From contig NW_003141323.1 of the NCBI RefSeq assembly GCF_000003605.2, positions 121,193 through 144,232 on the forward strand: DNA of 23,040 nucleotides, in the 5' to 3' direction. The DNA comes from Saccoglossus kowalevskii. Its lineage: Eukaryota > Hemichordata > Enteropneusta > Harrimaniidae. Made by a program: the position numbers and the translations under genes. Position 1 is the stretch's first letter. The number at the start of each line of letters is the position of its first letter. The notes beneath the pieces were generated by a model. That model ran no database searches. It saw nothing but the letters and a program-made list of their open reading frames with translations, and was not told the DNA's origin. Below are positions 9,564-20,771 of this stretch, piece after piece.

Positions 9564-12500
9564 TTCTTTTCATTTATCTTTATTCCAAAGCATAATTGAT
9601 TTGAAATGTACGATTGCTTTGTTTGCAATTACTGATAAGCTTCTCTGCAATCTTTGATATGATTAATTTTACATGTGGAATGAACGATTTCCCATTTACT
9701 GATAGATTTGAATTGTGTCACTGTATGATCCTCTGTATATGGTTGCTACCAACCACCAAAGTAATATTGCAACGTATTCACTGTTCATTTAATTCACACA
9801 ACATATGCACAATGCTGACATCTGTGCTTTCAAAACAAGATGACTTTGTAGAGTACACAATTTTATGAGGTGTAAAAACAGTAAAAGTTACACTAGCATA
9901 TGTTTATATTAGCCATTCACTGCCAGTTTGAGCAAAGACACTATGAGTAGCTCACATTTGGGACTTACATGCTTGTATTCATGGAGTGCTTCACATAAAG
10001 ACAGTACTTTAATCTCAGCTTTTTTCAAGATTTTAAAATTATGTTACAGATTAATTACACATAAATGTGATTTGTAATGTGAATGGATGGTATGTTGTAA
10101 TAAGTACATGTCATATCTTACTATCATTCAAACATGTCTCAATTCTATGTATTTACATATATGTCAAGATAATGCAATGGAGTAATCCATGAGATGTTGG
10201 AGGCACAGCTAGGAATAACATGGACCAATCTCCCACTCTATTCTATTTCAATGAATATACCTCTGCCACCATGCGATCTTATGCTTGCCATTGATTGGTT
10301 GAAATGTCTACCAAAACAATTCCATGTTGGTGTTCAATTTTATAAAACATGATGAAAGTGTAAGCGATGTTTGTACATTCTTGCTGAGCAAGTAAGTTAT
10401 AGTAGGATGAGTTAGTTGTCAATACTACAACATGCTTTGGATAGTTTATACTTCTGGCAGTTGGCAGTAGGATGGATAGCTTGAAGAACCATATAACACC
10501 TTAGTAACCACTATTCCATGATGAAATTATTTTTGTGCACATTTATAACTATTTCACCCCAATCTTTATCAGCTATCAATGATACATTTTAAAACATGTT
10601 TAACAGTAGAAACAAATCAATGCAAAAACCCTCTAATAAAAAAAACACATCAAGAATACACTTTAAGAATTAAATCTACTAATACATGTTTCTAATATAT
10701 GAGAACAAATTATAACAAATCAGTATTACCTGCAGGTATTTATAAATATCCGTGGAAACCATGACAACTGTATCTATATGTTTTTGAGCTTGTTCCGTAG
10801 TCTTTTAGCCCCTACAAAAACATTGGTCTGCCCCTATTCGACCATGTGACATGTGTAAGTCATCAGAGTCTTTGGATTTCAGTTATATCAAGGATAATGT
10901 ATTTGTGGCAAAAATGTCTATTTATCACCAAAAATAAAAAAAAAAACACTTTCTTTTGGAATGTTATCAGCCAGAGAGCTAGTAGTCAGTCCAGGGTTTA
11001 AGACATTTGTAATCTTGGCAGTATAAATCTAAAGAAGATAGGATGAAACAAATATGGTCATTTGCTGAGCACCTTCCATTATATTCTGGGTTAGGCTCTC
11101 CTTAATAGTTGAATAACATTTTGAGCATTAGGAAATTTGACATGAGTCACAGCCAGGATGGATGAATGCTAATCCATTTGTATAACCTACTTATACCTCA
11201 ACTAATCATTTATTCATAAAATAATCGCATGAAAAATCAGTAAAATCAGAGATTGATAATTCCAAGGGTCATCCATAGCAACACCCCCTTCCCTGTCAAT
11301 GGAATCACCCACTGATATTTAGCAATAGAAATGTTTCTGCGGTATTGTATAGTTGCTTGGAAAGATTGTTTCGATTTACTGAGTGCTTCGTGTCACTGCA
11401 TCATTCTCATCGTCATTGCTGTCATCATTTCACTATTGTAAGCATCTCTCTTATTTATTTCTTCTATCAAAAATATTGTTTCATGTTTTAAAAATATGAA
11501 ATGTTCATATGATTTTTTCAGCTTATGTTTTAAGTGTATGAGTGGTGCTTTCACATATGGTTACACTAACAAATGTATGTACATAAATGATCTTGGCCTT
11601 TCAACTCTCCCCAAAAACAAGGATGAAAAACCCAGAGAATATGGCAGTACTTTACAAGGTTGTCTTGTTTTTAACCTCTTCCAGCATCGCAAAGTATTTA
11701 TACTACGATGTATGAATGGCTGTGAATATTAGACACCGTGGATACTTGCCAATCAAAGTGCATAATCTCAGCTACTGTTAACCGCTTACTTGTCACTGTT
11801 TTTCTGAAAACCTAGCCTAAATTTTCTTGAGAATACTAAATAAACAGTATTCTGTGTTTTTCTGTGGTGCTTTTTCAGTTCTGATCACTTTCTCTGATTT
11901 TTCTCTTGATTCACAGCTGGTATAAATTGGTGCTAGTTGAGTCTTATTCGTATAGCATCAATTATTCACTCTGGGTGCCACCTCCTTGTTTCCTTTCATT
12001 GTCTGTAAATTTGAGAACAATAGGATGAAGCTTTCAATTCAGAATGCGTCTCTGGGTTCTAACGAGATGTTTTTTTAAAACCCTCAATTTAGTGTTCATA
12101 TTATGCATCACTACAGTAAAAGTGAATTTATTTAAGGTGAAGTACTACCTTATGGTATTGAGTCTTATGGTAGACCCATATACATATGTTGGTCATGAAT
12201 ACAAACCACACTCAAAATTTTGGTAATTAAAAATGTCACATATATTTGCTTGTGTTTGTCAGTATCACCCACTGAAAAAAAACAAAAAAACTCTCACAGC
12301 TGGGGAAGAACTGAATTAAACTGATATATATATATATTCCTTGGTAGATTTAGCTTAGCATGCCACATTGTCCAAGGCTGAGGTAGAATAATGAAATGAT
12401 AAACTCCCGGAAATTGGGGTGGAGATACTGCTGTAAACGTTTTATGTGTTATTGTTGTTGTCTTTGTTAAACCATGGTGCTCCCTGACATTGAGAAGATA

Positions 12501-13276
12501 ATAAACATTGAGAAAGCTTTATTTATACTGTACATTTTTATTAAAAGAAAGCTTGATTAAAATGTAACGAAAAAAGGACAAATCAATTTAATTGACTGCC
12601 ATTATTCAGTTAAGTGCAGACCTTTGAGTTCATGACCATACATAATAAGAAAATCAGTTTTATCATCATAACGTATGAACTACAGCATACAGTGTTTATG
12701 AACTTGTTGTGAGTCAGTTGTTGTATATTGATTTTAAAATGGCTGCCAAATTCAGGATTGAATCGTTGATATAAATACGCTGTCTAATTCATTATGGATG
12801 TTAGCCTTATTAAAAGTTGAAAATCTCAAATGATAATCTGGTTAAGCTTTTAGATGGCATTTAGATTATAATTGGCAAGAATTGGAGAGGTGAGACTTTT
12901 ATTAAATCAGAAATGGATTATTTCTTACACAATGTAGGCAAGAACATTTTTAAAACATAATTGAATACTTAGTTTAAGTATTAATCTAAAAAAGTTACAT
13001 GAAAATGAATTATAATCGTAGGTGAGCCAATAAGAGGCGTGTCACATCACTTCAAATTTTATTTTCATTATGTTCATCATATTTCTGTTATTGTTAACAA
13101 TAGGAGACAGCTATAACGTGTTGACAATATTCTTTTGTATTCACTTTCAATTAAGAATAGGAGCAATATGTTACTGTCATCTCTATCATAGTGTGGAAAA
13201 TGGATTTTTGTTATTTTTTTGATTGATGTTTACACTATATTTGATTTGATTTACTTCTCATTTTTAATTGTCAAAT
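9564..13276. other. Long AT-rich non-coding stretch
   Basis: No supported gene. Small items are a perfect 12-bp palindrome TACCTGCAGGTA at 10727-10738 and an (AT)7 tract at 12324-12337. Open frames at 9614-9868, 11496-11732 and 12044-12226 have no recognisable domain and no splice framing. Confidence 0.5.
12324..12337. repeat. (AT)7 dinucleotide tract
   Basis: Seven AT dinucleotides form a short simple repeat. Confidence 0.9.
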
Positions 13277-13502
13277 TACTGTGAATTACTGTGAGTCACT
13301 AAAAATTGCATAATTTTGAACCAATGAAATTAAAGACAGCAACTTTCAGAATTCTGTTTCTATGAATGCAGCAGTGAAAATTGCATGGTTTAATAGTAAT
13401 TTGTAGAACCACAGTGAAAAATAGCAGTGTTTTACAATTTTCACGGACTACTAAAATTCACAAAAATTTTGTTTCTTGTGAAAATAAAAGTAGTTTACAG
13501 TA
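13277..13502. mobile_element. Possible MITE-like element with TACTGT/ACAGTA ends (226 bp)
   Basis: The left end TACTGTGAATTA and the right end TAGTTTACAGTA are inverted repeats matching at 10 of 12 positions. A second TACTGTGAG begins ten bases in, at 13287. The interior is AT-rich with GTGAAA/TTTCAC words and no ORF. The size and ends resemble the element at 16399-16622, and both contain GTGAAAATAAAA. If real it is a decayed non-autonomous DNA transposon. A TA target duplication is possible, because both ends read TA outward. Confidence 0.35.
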
Positions 13503-14941
13503 TCTAGGTCAAATTGCTACTAAAAATCAGCATTAAGTACATTTATGTATTTGGTAATAGAATAGATGCTATGATGATTGAGGACTTGTTTACCAGTAAT
13601 ATTAGTGTTGTAAATAACTGGTGATCAATATATAAAATGTCATTATGATAGAATAACCTGTTCTGTGATTACAAATCAATTATATGGATTGGTGCATTGT
13701 GGGTAATATGATAGGATATGTTGTTTTTAAGGATGTTGAACCATTGTATCTCTACCACTAAAAACTGTAGTACACTGCAGATGTTGCGAAAAAATCATAT
13801 TAGTGATATTTTTACATTTTGCAATTTTACTGGTATAGATTTTGGCATTATAAAGATATCATTGATTTTTGATGGCTGCTACGAATCAATGATACTCAGA
13901 AAATAAGTACTTTTTGAGATTGAATTATCAGGTTTGTCAAGATTTTTAATACTTTTATTTATTATTACATGTATTGACTGGTATGTACTGGTGTCTTATA
14001 AAACAGGAAACTTTGCAAGTTACAATGAGATGTTTCCAGCAACAATAACTTTGCAATATTGACTTTTTTATCAAAATAAAAATTAATGTTTTGCTATAAT
14101 CACTCATAGTACTCTCCAAACTTGTTGTGCTGTATTTGAAAATTTTTGTTTTGTTTTTCAATTTCTGCACAATATAATTACAAATCACTGATAGAAACAG
14201 GATTCAGCTTCATTCTTTGGTCTTTTGATATCTTTTGAGGAACACCATTATATTGATAAATGATAACACTGATATGATTGATTTTGCTTGTATGTCTATT
14301 AGTATTAGAATGATTTATGGGTTTCTGTAAGTTCAACTTTTGTCAAATTCTTGCTTTATTTTTGTCCAAAATGTTGATCAAAACCTGTTTTTAGTAGGAA
14401 AAGGTATTCAAAGGATTCATGTACCGAAAATATAAACAAACTGGAAATGTATCCAGCATATACCTAGCAATACAGCTGATTACTGGATATAACCAATTTT
14501 AAAAAAATATTTTCACTTTGAATAATAGATATCAACAAAAATAAAATCAATAAAAATAATTTTTCATTAAAATTAATTGCAACCCAAAATGATTTGTCAA
14601 TGAAAATTAATTGCACCTTGAAATAAAGTAATTCAGAGTAAGCAACAATCCAATCTTGTAATCTCAGCTTTTCAAAAAACAGATGTTTAGGAAGTATATG
14701 TAAAGTGTGTAACACTCAGGAGAAAACTGAATTATATGACTGTCTTGTGAAAGTAATAATGCAATCATTGCCCGTATCATGGTTTTATTTTTAGCAATCA
14801 TTTAGGGATCTTCTCCCTTACTATGTTGGTCTAATGTCATGCAGAAAACAATTTCTTTAAATAAACCACAACACAGAATAATTTAAGACACAATATCTTT
14901 AATTATAATTTCCTGAGTAAAACCTCAGTGACATAATGCTT
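13503..14941. other. AT-rich non-coding region
   Basis: No gene is seen. A 13-bp word, AAAATTAATTGCA, occurs twice about 36 bp apart near 14568 and 14604. The short frames at 13718-13906, 13955-14188 and 14464-14715 lack recognisable domains. Confidence 0.5.
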
Positions 14942-15205
14942 GGGTAATTAACATTTATTTTGATAGAACTGTAACAAATACTGTGATTGTGTTGATGGAC
15001 TGTGAATTGGATAATTAATATTTAGCATACCAGGACCTTTGTAAGGAACACTGTTATTGGGTGATTAACATTTACCTAAGAGGGATTTATTTAACAAACA
15101 CTGTGATTGGGTAATTAACATTTACTAAAGTGGGATCTTTGTAAGAAGCATTGTGATTGGTTATTAATCCTGCCTGGCAGCTATGTAAAATTACTGTGAT
15201 TGAAT
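14942..15205. repeat. Decayed tandem repeat with about 50-bp period, 4-5 copies
   Basis: A composite motif recurs: (A)CTGTGATTGGGTAATTAACATTTA, then a variable part with GGGATCTTTGTAAG-like words. The ACTGTGATTG-like word sits at 14981, 15051, 15101, 15151 and 15194, so two intervals are exactly 50 bp. The first interval is 70 bp, with an extra partial copy near 15000, and the last is 43 bp. Copies differ at many positions, so this is an old array that has escaped homogenisation, unlike the arrays at the left end. Confidence 0.75.
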
Positions 15206-16398
15206 AATTAATACCTGGAAGACATTATGAATTAATAAGTTATGAGTTACTCTTAGAGTCTGCTAGTGGTGAATTATTATTGTTACATTAAAGAAAAGCA
15301 TATGAAGGGAAAATGTCTCCCTATCATCATTGTTGTTGTTGTTGTCTCTTTCATAAACTCTGTTTCTTAGAGTTGTAATTATTCAGGCAATCTTATCTGA
15401 TCATCTTGAATATCATATTAATCAGTATCAAATCTTGTTTTTGTTTTTTAAATATTTGTGAGAATGTAATCTAAAATTATCTTATTATTACAATAAGTCT
15501 CACAATTTTTATCTTTAAACTTATCAAGTCTTATCAATCACTGTAAGTATTTTCATGCCAAAATTCTGGTCTATTATCCTATTTATGTTATTTTATTAAA
15601 ACAATCTTGTCAAATAGTACAAATAATTATCAAAAATTAAAAAAATTGTTGTACAAGCATAACCCTTTACTGAAATCATCTCCTCATAGAGATAAACACA
15701 TTACAAGCAGACTTAGTTTGAATTATTCCTGTAGATTTGCCAACAGACAAGGTTGTAACAGTGATCCTCTTAATGATGAAACACAAAACTGTTGTTGAGA
15801 GGGGTCAAAGATCAAAGATATAATAACACAATTTCAATCTCCTAAACCTTAATTAAATTTCTTGAATTTATGATTTTGATAAAATGTGTATCGTTTAAAA
15901 ACATAATTTGCATAGAAACAAAAAAATATACTATTCCATTTCCTCCTAAATATGTGTAGGTAGTCTTACAAGAAACAAAGAATTTATTTTATTTATCTAT
16001 ATCTCTTTTATATTAGTTCTTTTTTTGAGGCCATTATAGTATGTATTGTAACATAGAAATGTATTAATTCAAAGAAATTGTCAATTGATGTTTAATAATA
16101 TTGTGTATATCAGTGACAATGCACGAGATTTTATTAATATGAATCTATTTTTATTTTTCATATCTATGTTAAATCATAGAAATGTGACAAGAAATGACTC
16201 TCATATATTATATGTAGTGCTTCTGTTTGTGTGTCACAGGATTTGTTGCTGTAGTTTTTGGCTTTTGTGAGTTATTCAAATTCAGGATTCTAACTGGCTG
16301 TCTGCTAAAGTGCCAAAGCTATGTATAAGTTGATACAGAAATCCTGTGTGTAAACAGATAACAAAAGATAGCTTTGTTCTAGGCTCATTATATAAAAG
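15206..16398. other. AT-rich non-coding region
   Basis: No supported gene. It contains a (TTG)5 tract at 15330-15344. The open frame at 15607-15798 begins with TTG and not ATG and has no known domain, so I do not call it. Confidence 0.5.
15330..15344. repeat. (TTG)5 trinucleotide tract
   Basis: Five TTG copies form a short simple repeat. Confidence 0.9.
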
Positions 16399-16622
16399 TA
16401 CTGTAAAATGACTAATTTTCACTGGGTTTAAATTTCACTGATTTACCATTTCAGGCATATTCAGTGGGTTTTAAATTCAATTATCAACAAAGGAACTAAT
16501 CAGTGAAATACCTAACATATTTTACATTCGATTCAGAATTAGTGAAAATAAAATCTTACAAAACAGCCAAAATATTTTTTTCAGCAATAATGATTCAAGC
16601 TAAAATAAGGTATTTTACAGTA
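16399..16622. mobile_element. Possible MITE-like element with TACTGTAAAAT terminal inverted repeats (224 bp)
   Basis: The left end TACTGTAAAAT at 16399-16409 is the exact reverse complement of ATTTTACAGTA at 16612-16622. The interior is AT-rich with repeated TTTCACTG and CAGTGAAA words and has no transposase. If the outer TA is the target duplication, the inverted repeat proper is CTGTAAAAT, as in TA-targeting (Tc1/mariner-like) non-autonomous elements. That assignment is inference. The length is almost the same as the candidate at 13277-13502. Confidence 0.45.
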
Positions 16623-19600
16623 GTTAGAATGGGGGCTTCAATCCAGGGATCTTCAATCCTCCCCTCCAAAATTACACCATGGAATCATGTGATACTTATT
16701 GTTTAACTAATCTATTGTTTCCCATTGTCTTTTTTTCATTAAGTTAGAAAATAAACTGAAAATTAATTCAATAAACAACCCCACAACCCCCTTCCACACT
16801 TTAACATTAGCTGTGTATCTTAGAAATGAACAAATGTTATTAATTTATGCGTATGGAACACCAGAAATAATCATGAACTTTCTCCTTGCAGTTATAACTT
16901 TACCTTTGTTGTCTTTTTATGGTTTTGACACCAGATGACAATAACACAAATTTGTATTCTGTTTTTAACTGTCCTTCTCATGTTTACAGTTATTGGACAA
17001 TTTAATTTAATTTCATGAGTGAAAGAATTTAGTTACTGCTTTATAAACTTTCTAAATAATAAAACACCTGGTACTATTTGAAGCCTGTTGAACTGATAGC
17101 CATGGATTATAATTTCAATGTATAAAGCTGAACATATTGCCAAGTAACCAAAAAGTGAGACTTGTAATGTTTATAATTTATGGACTCTCAGTAAATAAAT
17201 TTAACACCAGTGATGTCATTGTATGTTCATTTTATGCACTGAAATAGACATGTACTTACAAGTAGAGTCTACAGCATGTGAACAATTTTTTTAAATTAAA
17301 ATTGTGAGTGCTTAAACAGTGAATTGATTGGTGTGCCAAATAAAGTTTTATTAGGGCCATCACCTTTCTACAACTGAATGAGTTGAAAATCCCGTTATCA
17401 TTATATTCAGTGGAATTCTTTTGTGATGAGTGACTCCTCCAGCCATGCCTACAAAGTGGTTTCTCTTTGAGTTTTGTCCAATGTTTTATGGCCACACATT
17501 GATTGTTTTGGTTACAAACTAGTTAACTTGTAGAATAAGATAGCATATCAAATACTTTACATATAGTCAGATGGCATATTTTATGGGTGTGAACCAGCAA
17601 CAAGACATTCCTCTGCTAGAACACCATTAACATTATCAACTGTGCGAGAGGAGTTCAAGGTTTCATCGCTCCTAAAGTGTCCTTGTTTCAACCCAGCACT
17701 GTGTATAAATCAGCTAGACACCACAGTTGATATATCTGATATACAGAGAGTATAATGTCCTACTGTTCCCACTGATTGGATTACTGAAGCAGTACTTCAG
17801 TGAGCAGTTCCTCTCTATCCTCAGTTGCTTCCTATTTCGCAGTATTATAAATATACTTGTGGAGTAAATTTCGTTTACTAGGGTAAGTACTGTGTGTATT
17901 CCAGTTATATGCAGTCAGTAGCATAGTATTGGAATGTCTTGGGTATATAGTACTTAAAGTTCCATGAGATATGCAAGACAGATTACATGGTTATTTACTG
18001 TGTTCTATCCAAATTCCATTTGACTCAAGCCAGCTCCATATGTTAACCGATAAGGCTGACAGCCAAATGTTATCTAGCGCCAATTTTTTCCTGTTTTCAG
18101 TTATGTGAAATATGGTGACCTTTTAATTGTTTTGGGTGATTGATGCCAATAATATCATGCATGAGCATTATCCAAATTGTGACTTCTGAGGTTAGCTGGG
18201 TAGACAGGCACTCGTAACTGTGCAGCCATATTCTGTGGTGGTGAACAAAAAAATAAAAAAGTCTACAAATGTTAAAATTTGATTGCGCATGTCCTTGTAT
18301 TAAAGTTGTGTGACTGTACAGAGAAAGTCTCTTTTTAATCTCTTCTTCACTCAGCCTTTCATTGATTGTAACATAGTAGTTATTTAAAAATATTGTGATG
18401 GTGTCTGGCTTGGTACTGTATTTGCTCTTAGAAGCACATACATGTATTAAGCAAAATTATTACTTACTAAAGTAAGTTTACCTTTGTATTTTACAAAAAC
18501 ATATTTGGTACTAATAGAGCAAATATGGTAGTTATGCACAAATATTGTATTTTACATGTATGTTTCTCGCTTTTGCAAAAATGTTCAAAACGTGATATTT
18601 TTTGTGTAAAAATTGTCTTGCTTCCAGTAGTCTACTCACATTTCCTCATGGATGATTTTAATAATAATTTAATTAGTTAGTTTATCTAAAATTAAAACCA
18701 GTCTACCCATAGACTAGAATTTCTAAGGTTTATATTTGTATCATTTTGTGATTTTTATCAGTTACTGGTATGATCAAATTGCAGTTGACAGCAAGTCATT
18801 TTTGAGTTTTGATAATTCACAGAGCATATGATTGCCTCATCGTTAGTATTATAATCTGTAGTAGTATTTCTCCTCCTCCCACTATTATTGTCTACATTCT
18901 TTGCTTAATTGATGTGTGTGTCTGTATTACAAGTCAAAGTAGTCAGTGCTAATTTGCGGGAATTATTATGGCTGTATAAAAAACGCCAACAATGTGAAAT
19001 TAGAACTTGGAATTTCAGTGAGCAGTGTCAAAGTGTCAAAGTTCACCAGTAACCAGATCCTAACTCATGCTACTCCTGTTAAAAAAGTACAGATGTTTGC
19101 CCTACAATTAATTTGGATACCTAAAATTAACAAGCATAAATGTGTACCTTTTCTCTGGAGAAATGACAGGATGGTTATATTGTGATTTCTAAATTACAAA
19201 AAGCAGTGAAATTAGTCTTATCCAGAATATTAATTGACCTGATTGTGTAAACTTAAATTCTTCACATGTGTTCATTTGTGAAGTCAATTTTTTTCAAGAA
19301 TCTAAATCTTGCTCCCAATAAATATACAGGGATACATTTTGAAATTCATAGATGTTTATTTCTGTTTACTGTTAAATTTTAATTCCTTGATTTTTTATTT
19401 GTGGATTAGTACAGCATTTCAAATCACCAAAAAAGTACAGCTTTTAATGTCACATTTCAATCACTAGTAATAGAGCTAGTATGGTATCACTGAGGCCCCA
19501 GAGAGCTGATTGGCAGGATTTTATCTAATTTACAATTGCAACAGAATTCAGCCAACCTTTTGGAAATATATCAAGTACAGCCCATTCCTTATGTTGAGAT

Positions 19601-20633
19601 ACTACAAGTGACCAGCCATCGTTTAATATAACATCATAACATTTGATTGCAGTTTTTACAATTTTGGTTTTGATTTCTTTGCGAACATTGCGACAATTGA
19701 CAGCTCCGTGATGGTTGTGCCGGGATTCGTGTGTATTGCTTTTTCTTCATCACTTGAAACCAAATGTCAAAATATAGCCTCATCACTTCTTCTGTTTCCT
19801 AGCAACAGTTCTATGGATGCTGCTCACTAAAGAGAAAACTGTTGAGCGTGAAAACCTATAATTCCTGTTATATTTTACTGTTGCAAAGCCTGATGGGATA
19901 TCGTGGGTGTCTCTTTTTGCTTAAGGGTATAGAGTGAAATGGTGACATGTAAAGCTGACATATCATTTACTGTCTCTGTACTCAACTTTTTGTTTTCTAT
20001 TTCTCTCATCTGATATGATGGGTTTCTCACATTTCCATTCAATCCAGACTACACATGTCAATTTCAAGTCACAGTACATACAAAATATATAATGTTAGAA
20101 ACAGGAAACAATTTGACATCCATTCGTCTGATTCTAGTTTACTGTGTGATGTTTTGTGCTTCCTGACTCATTGTGTTCAGTTGTTAGTTGGTGGTGTTTT
20201 AAAACTTCTATTTGTAATCTAGCCAATCACTGTTCTCCAAGTATTTTTTTTCCATGTTTGTTTGTTGATTACATGGATTTATCATGTTGTGGATCATTTT
20301 TTGATTAAATTTTTTTTTTAAATATACATTTTAGAAGAGGCCAGGAATCAAAGTGGTTCAATGTCAAATACATACATGACTTGTGAATTTAAGTTATTTG
20401 CAAACTGTTTTCATGTCACAGATGATTTTTTTTTAAATATTACACATCCTGTTGCAATACTCATGATGAACTTGTTAATTGGTTCCGGATGTGTTTACAT
20501 TGTTGTGGCTGGAATCTACAGACCATTTGACCAGTAATTGCTTTTCACTTCTACAACCTAATATCCTCCTCATGTGCATTCATCATTAGTTGACACTAAT
20601 GAGGCTGATCTTTCTTCATCTTCTTGTTCTTTC
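16623..20633. other. Non-coding region upstream of the KH-gene exon (5' intron and/or promoter)
   Basis: No coding exon is recognised. Because the exon at 20636 starts after a splice acceptor, part or all of this stretch should be the first intron. A patch at about 17620-17890 is less AT-rich, has a TATAAATA word at 17846-17853, and is followed by GGGTAAGTAC, a near-perfect donor with GT at 17883. It is a possible non-coding first exon, but nothing proves it. The open frames at 17256-17495 and 18946-19185 have no known domains. Confidence 0.4.
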
Positions 20634-20635
20634 AG
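20634..20635 (+). promoter_or_regulatory. Splice acceptor (AG) of the first coding exon
   Basis: A long pyrimidine tract, CTTCATCTTCTTGTTCTTTC, precedes AG. Branch-point-like CTAAT and CTGAT words lie about 25-40 nt upstream. This is a strong animal-type 3' splice site. It means at least one further 5' exon exists upstream. Confidence 0.8.
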
Positions 20636-20687
20636 GTTACCAGCCACTCTACACTGCCCAACTCGCATGCTTCATTAGTTTGTTTCT
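20636..20687 (+). other. 5' leader (untranslated) part of the first coding exon
   Basis: These 52 nt lie between the acceptor and the first ATG of the KH frame. An in-frame TAG at 20676-20678 closes the frame upstream, which supports this segment being untranslated. It includes the small upstream ORF described separately. Confidence 0.65.
20667..20678 (+). promoter_or_regulatory. Minimal upstream ORF (Met-Leu-His-stop)
   Basis: ATG CTT CAT TAG lies in the leader, in the same frame as the main ORF, and ends 9 nt before the main ATG. Its start context is weak (C at -3, C at +4), so scanning ribosomes would probably mostly bypass it. It could still modulate initiation. Confidence 0.5.
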
Positions 20688-20771
20688 ATGGCAACAGAAG
20701 AACACATAAAGAAGATGGCAAATGATGGTCCAGCAGTTACGTTGACAATACGGCTCATTATGCAAGGAAAG
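20688..20771 (+). CDS. Poly(rC)-binding protein / alpha-CP (mub-like) KH protein, first coding exon, partial
   Basis: The 28 codons end with AVTLTIRLIMQGK. They join in phase 0 to EVGSIIGK at 23010-23033, giving TLTIRLIMQGKEVGSIIGK, the highly conserved start of KH domain 1 in the PCBP/alpha-CP family (vertebrate PCBP1-4, Drosophila mub). TLTIRLI corresponds to beta strand 1. Family members are nuclear and cytoplasmic proteins that bind C-rich single-stranded RNA and control mRNA stability, splicing and translation. The N-terminus before residue 14 is not conserved. An in-frame stop upstream supports starting at or after 20688. The ATG at 20688 has a weak context (T at -3, G at +4). The in-frame ATG at 20715 (Met10) has a strong one (A at -3, G at +4), so the true start may be Met10. 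The exon ends AAG|GTGAGT. The remaining KH domains lie beyond the window. Confidence 0.9.

Noticed and set aside
10727..10738. Perfect palindrome TACCTGCAGGTA as a regulatory operator
   Set aside because: A single 12-bp palindrome in 23 kb is not compelling, and nothing nearby supports a function beyond containing E-box-like halves.
11496..11732. 78-codon open frame with several cysteines
   Set aside because: The cysteine spacing fits no zinc-finger or disulfide family I recognise, and no exon-like flanks are seen.
16628..16665. CTTCAATCC words as a tRNA/SINE B-box
   Set aside because: The word only loosely resembles GGTTCAATCC. No A-box or cloverleaf arms are found around it.
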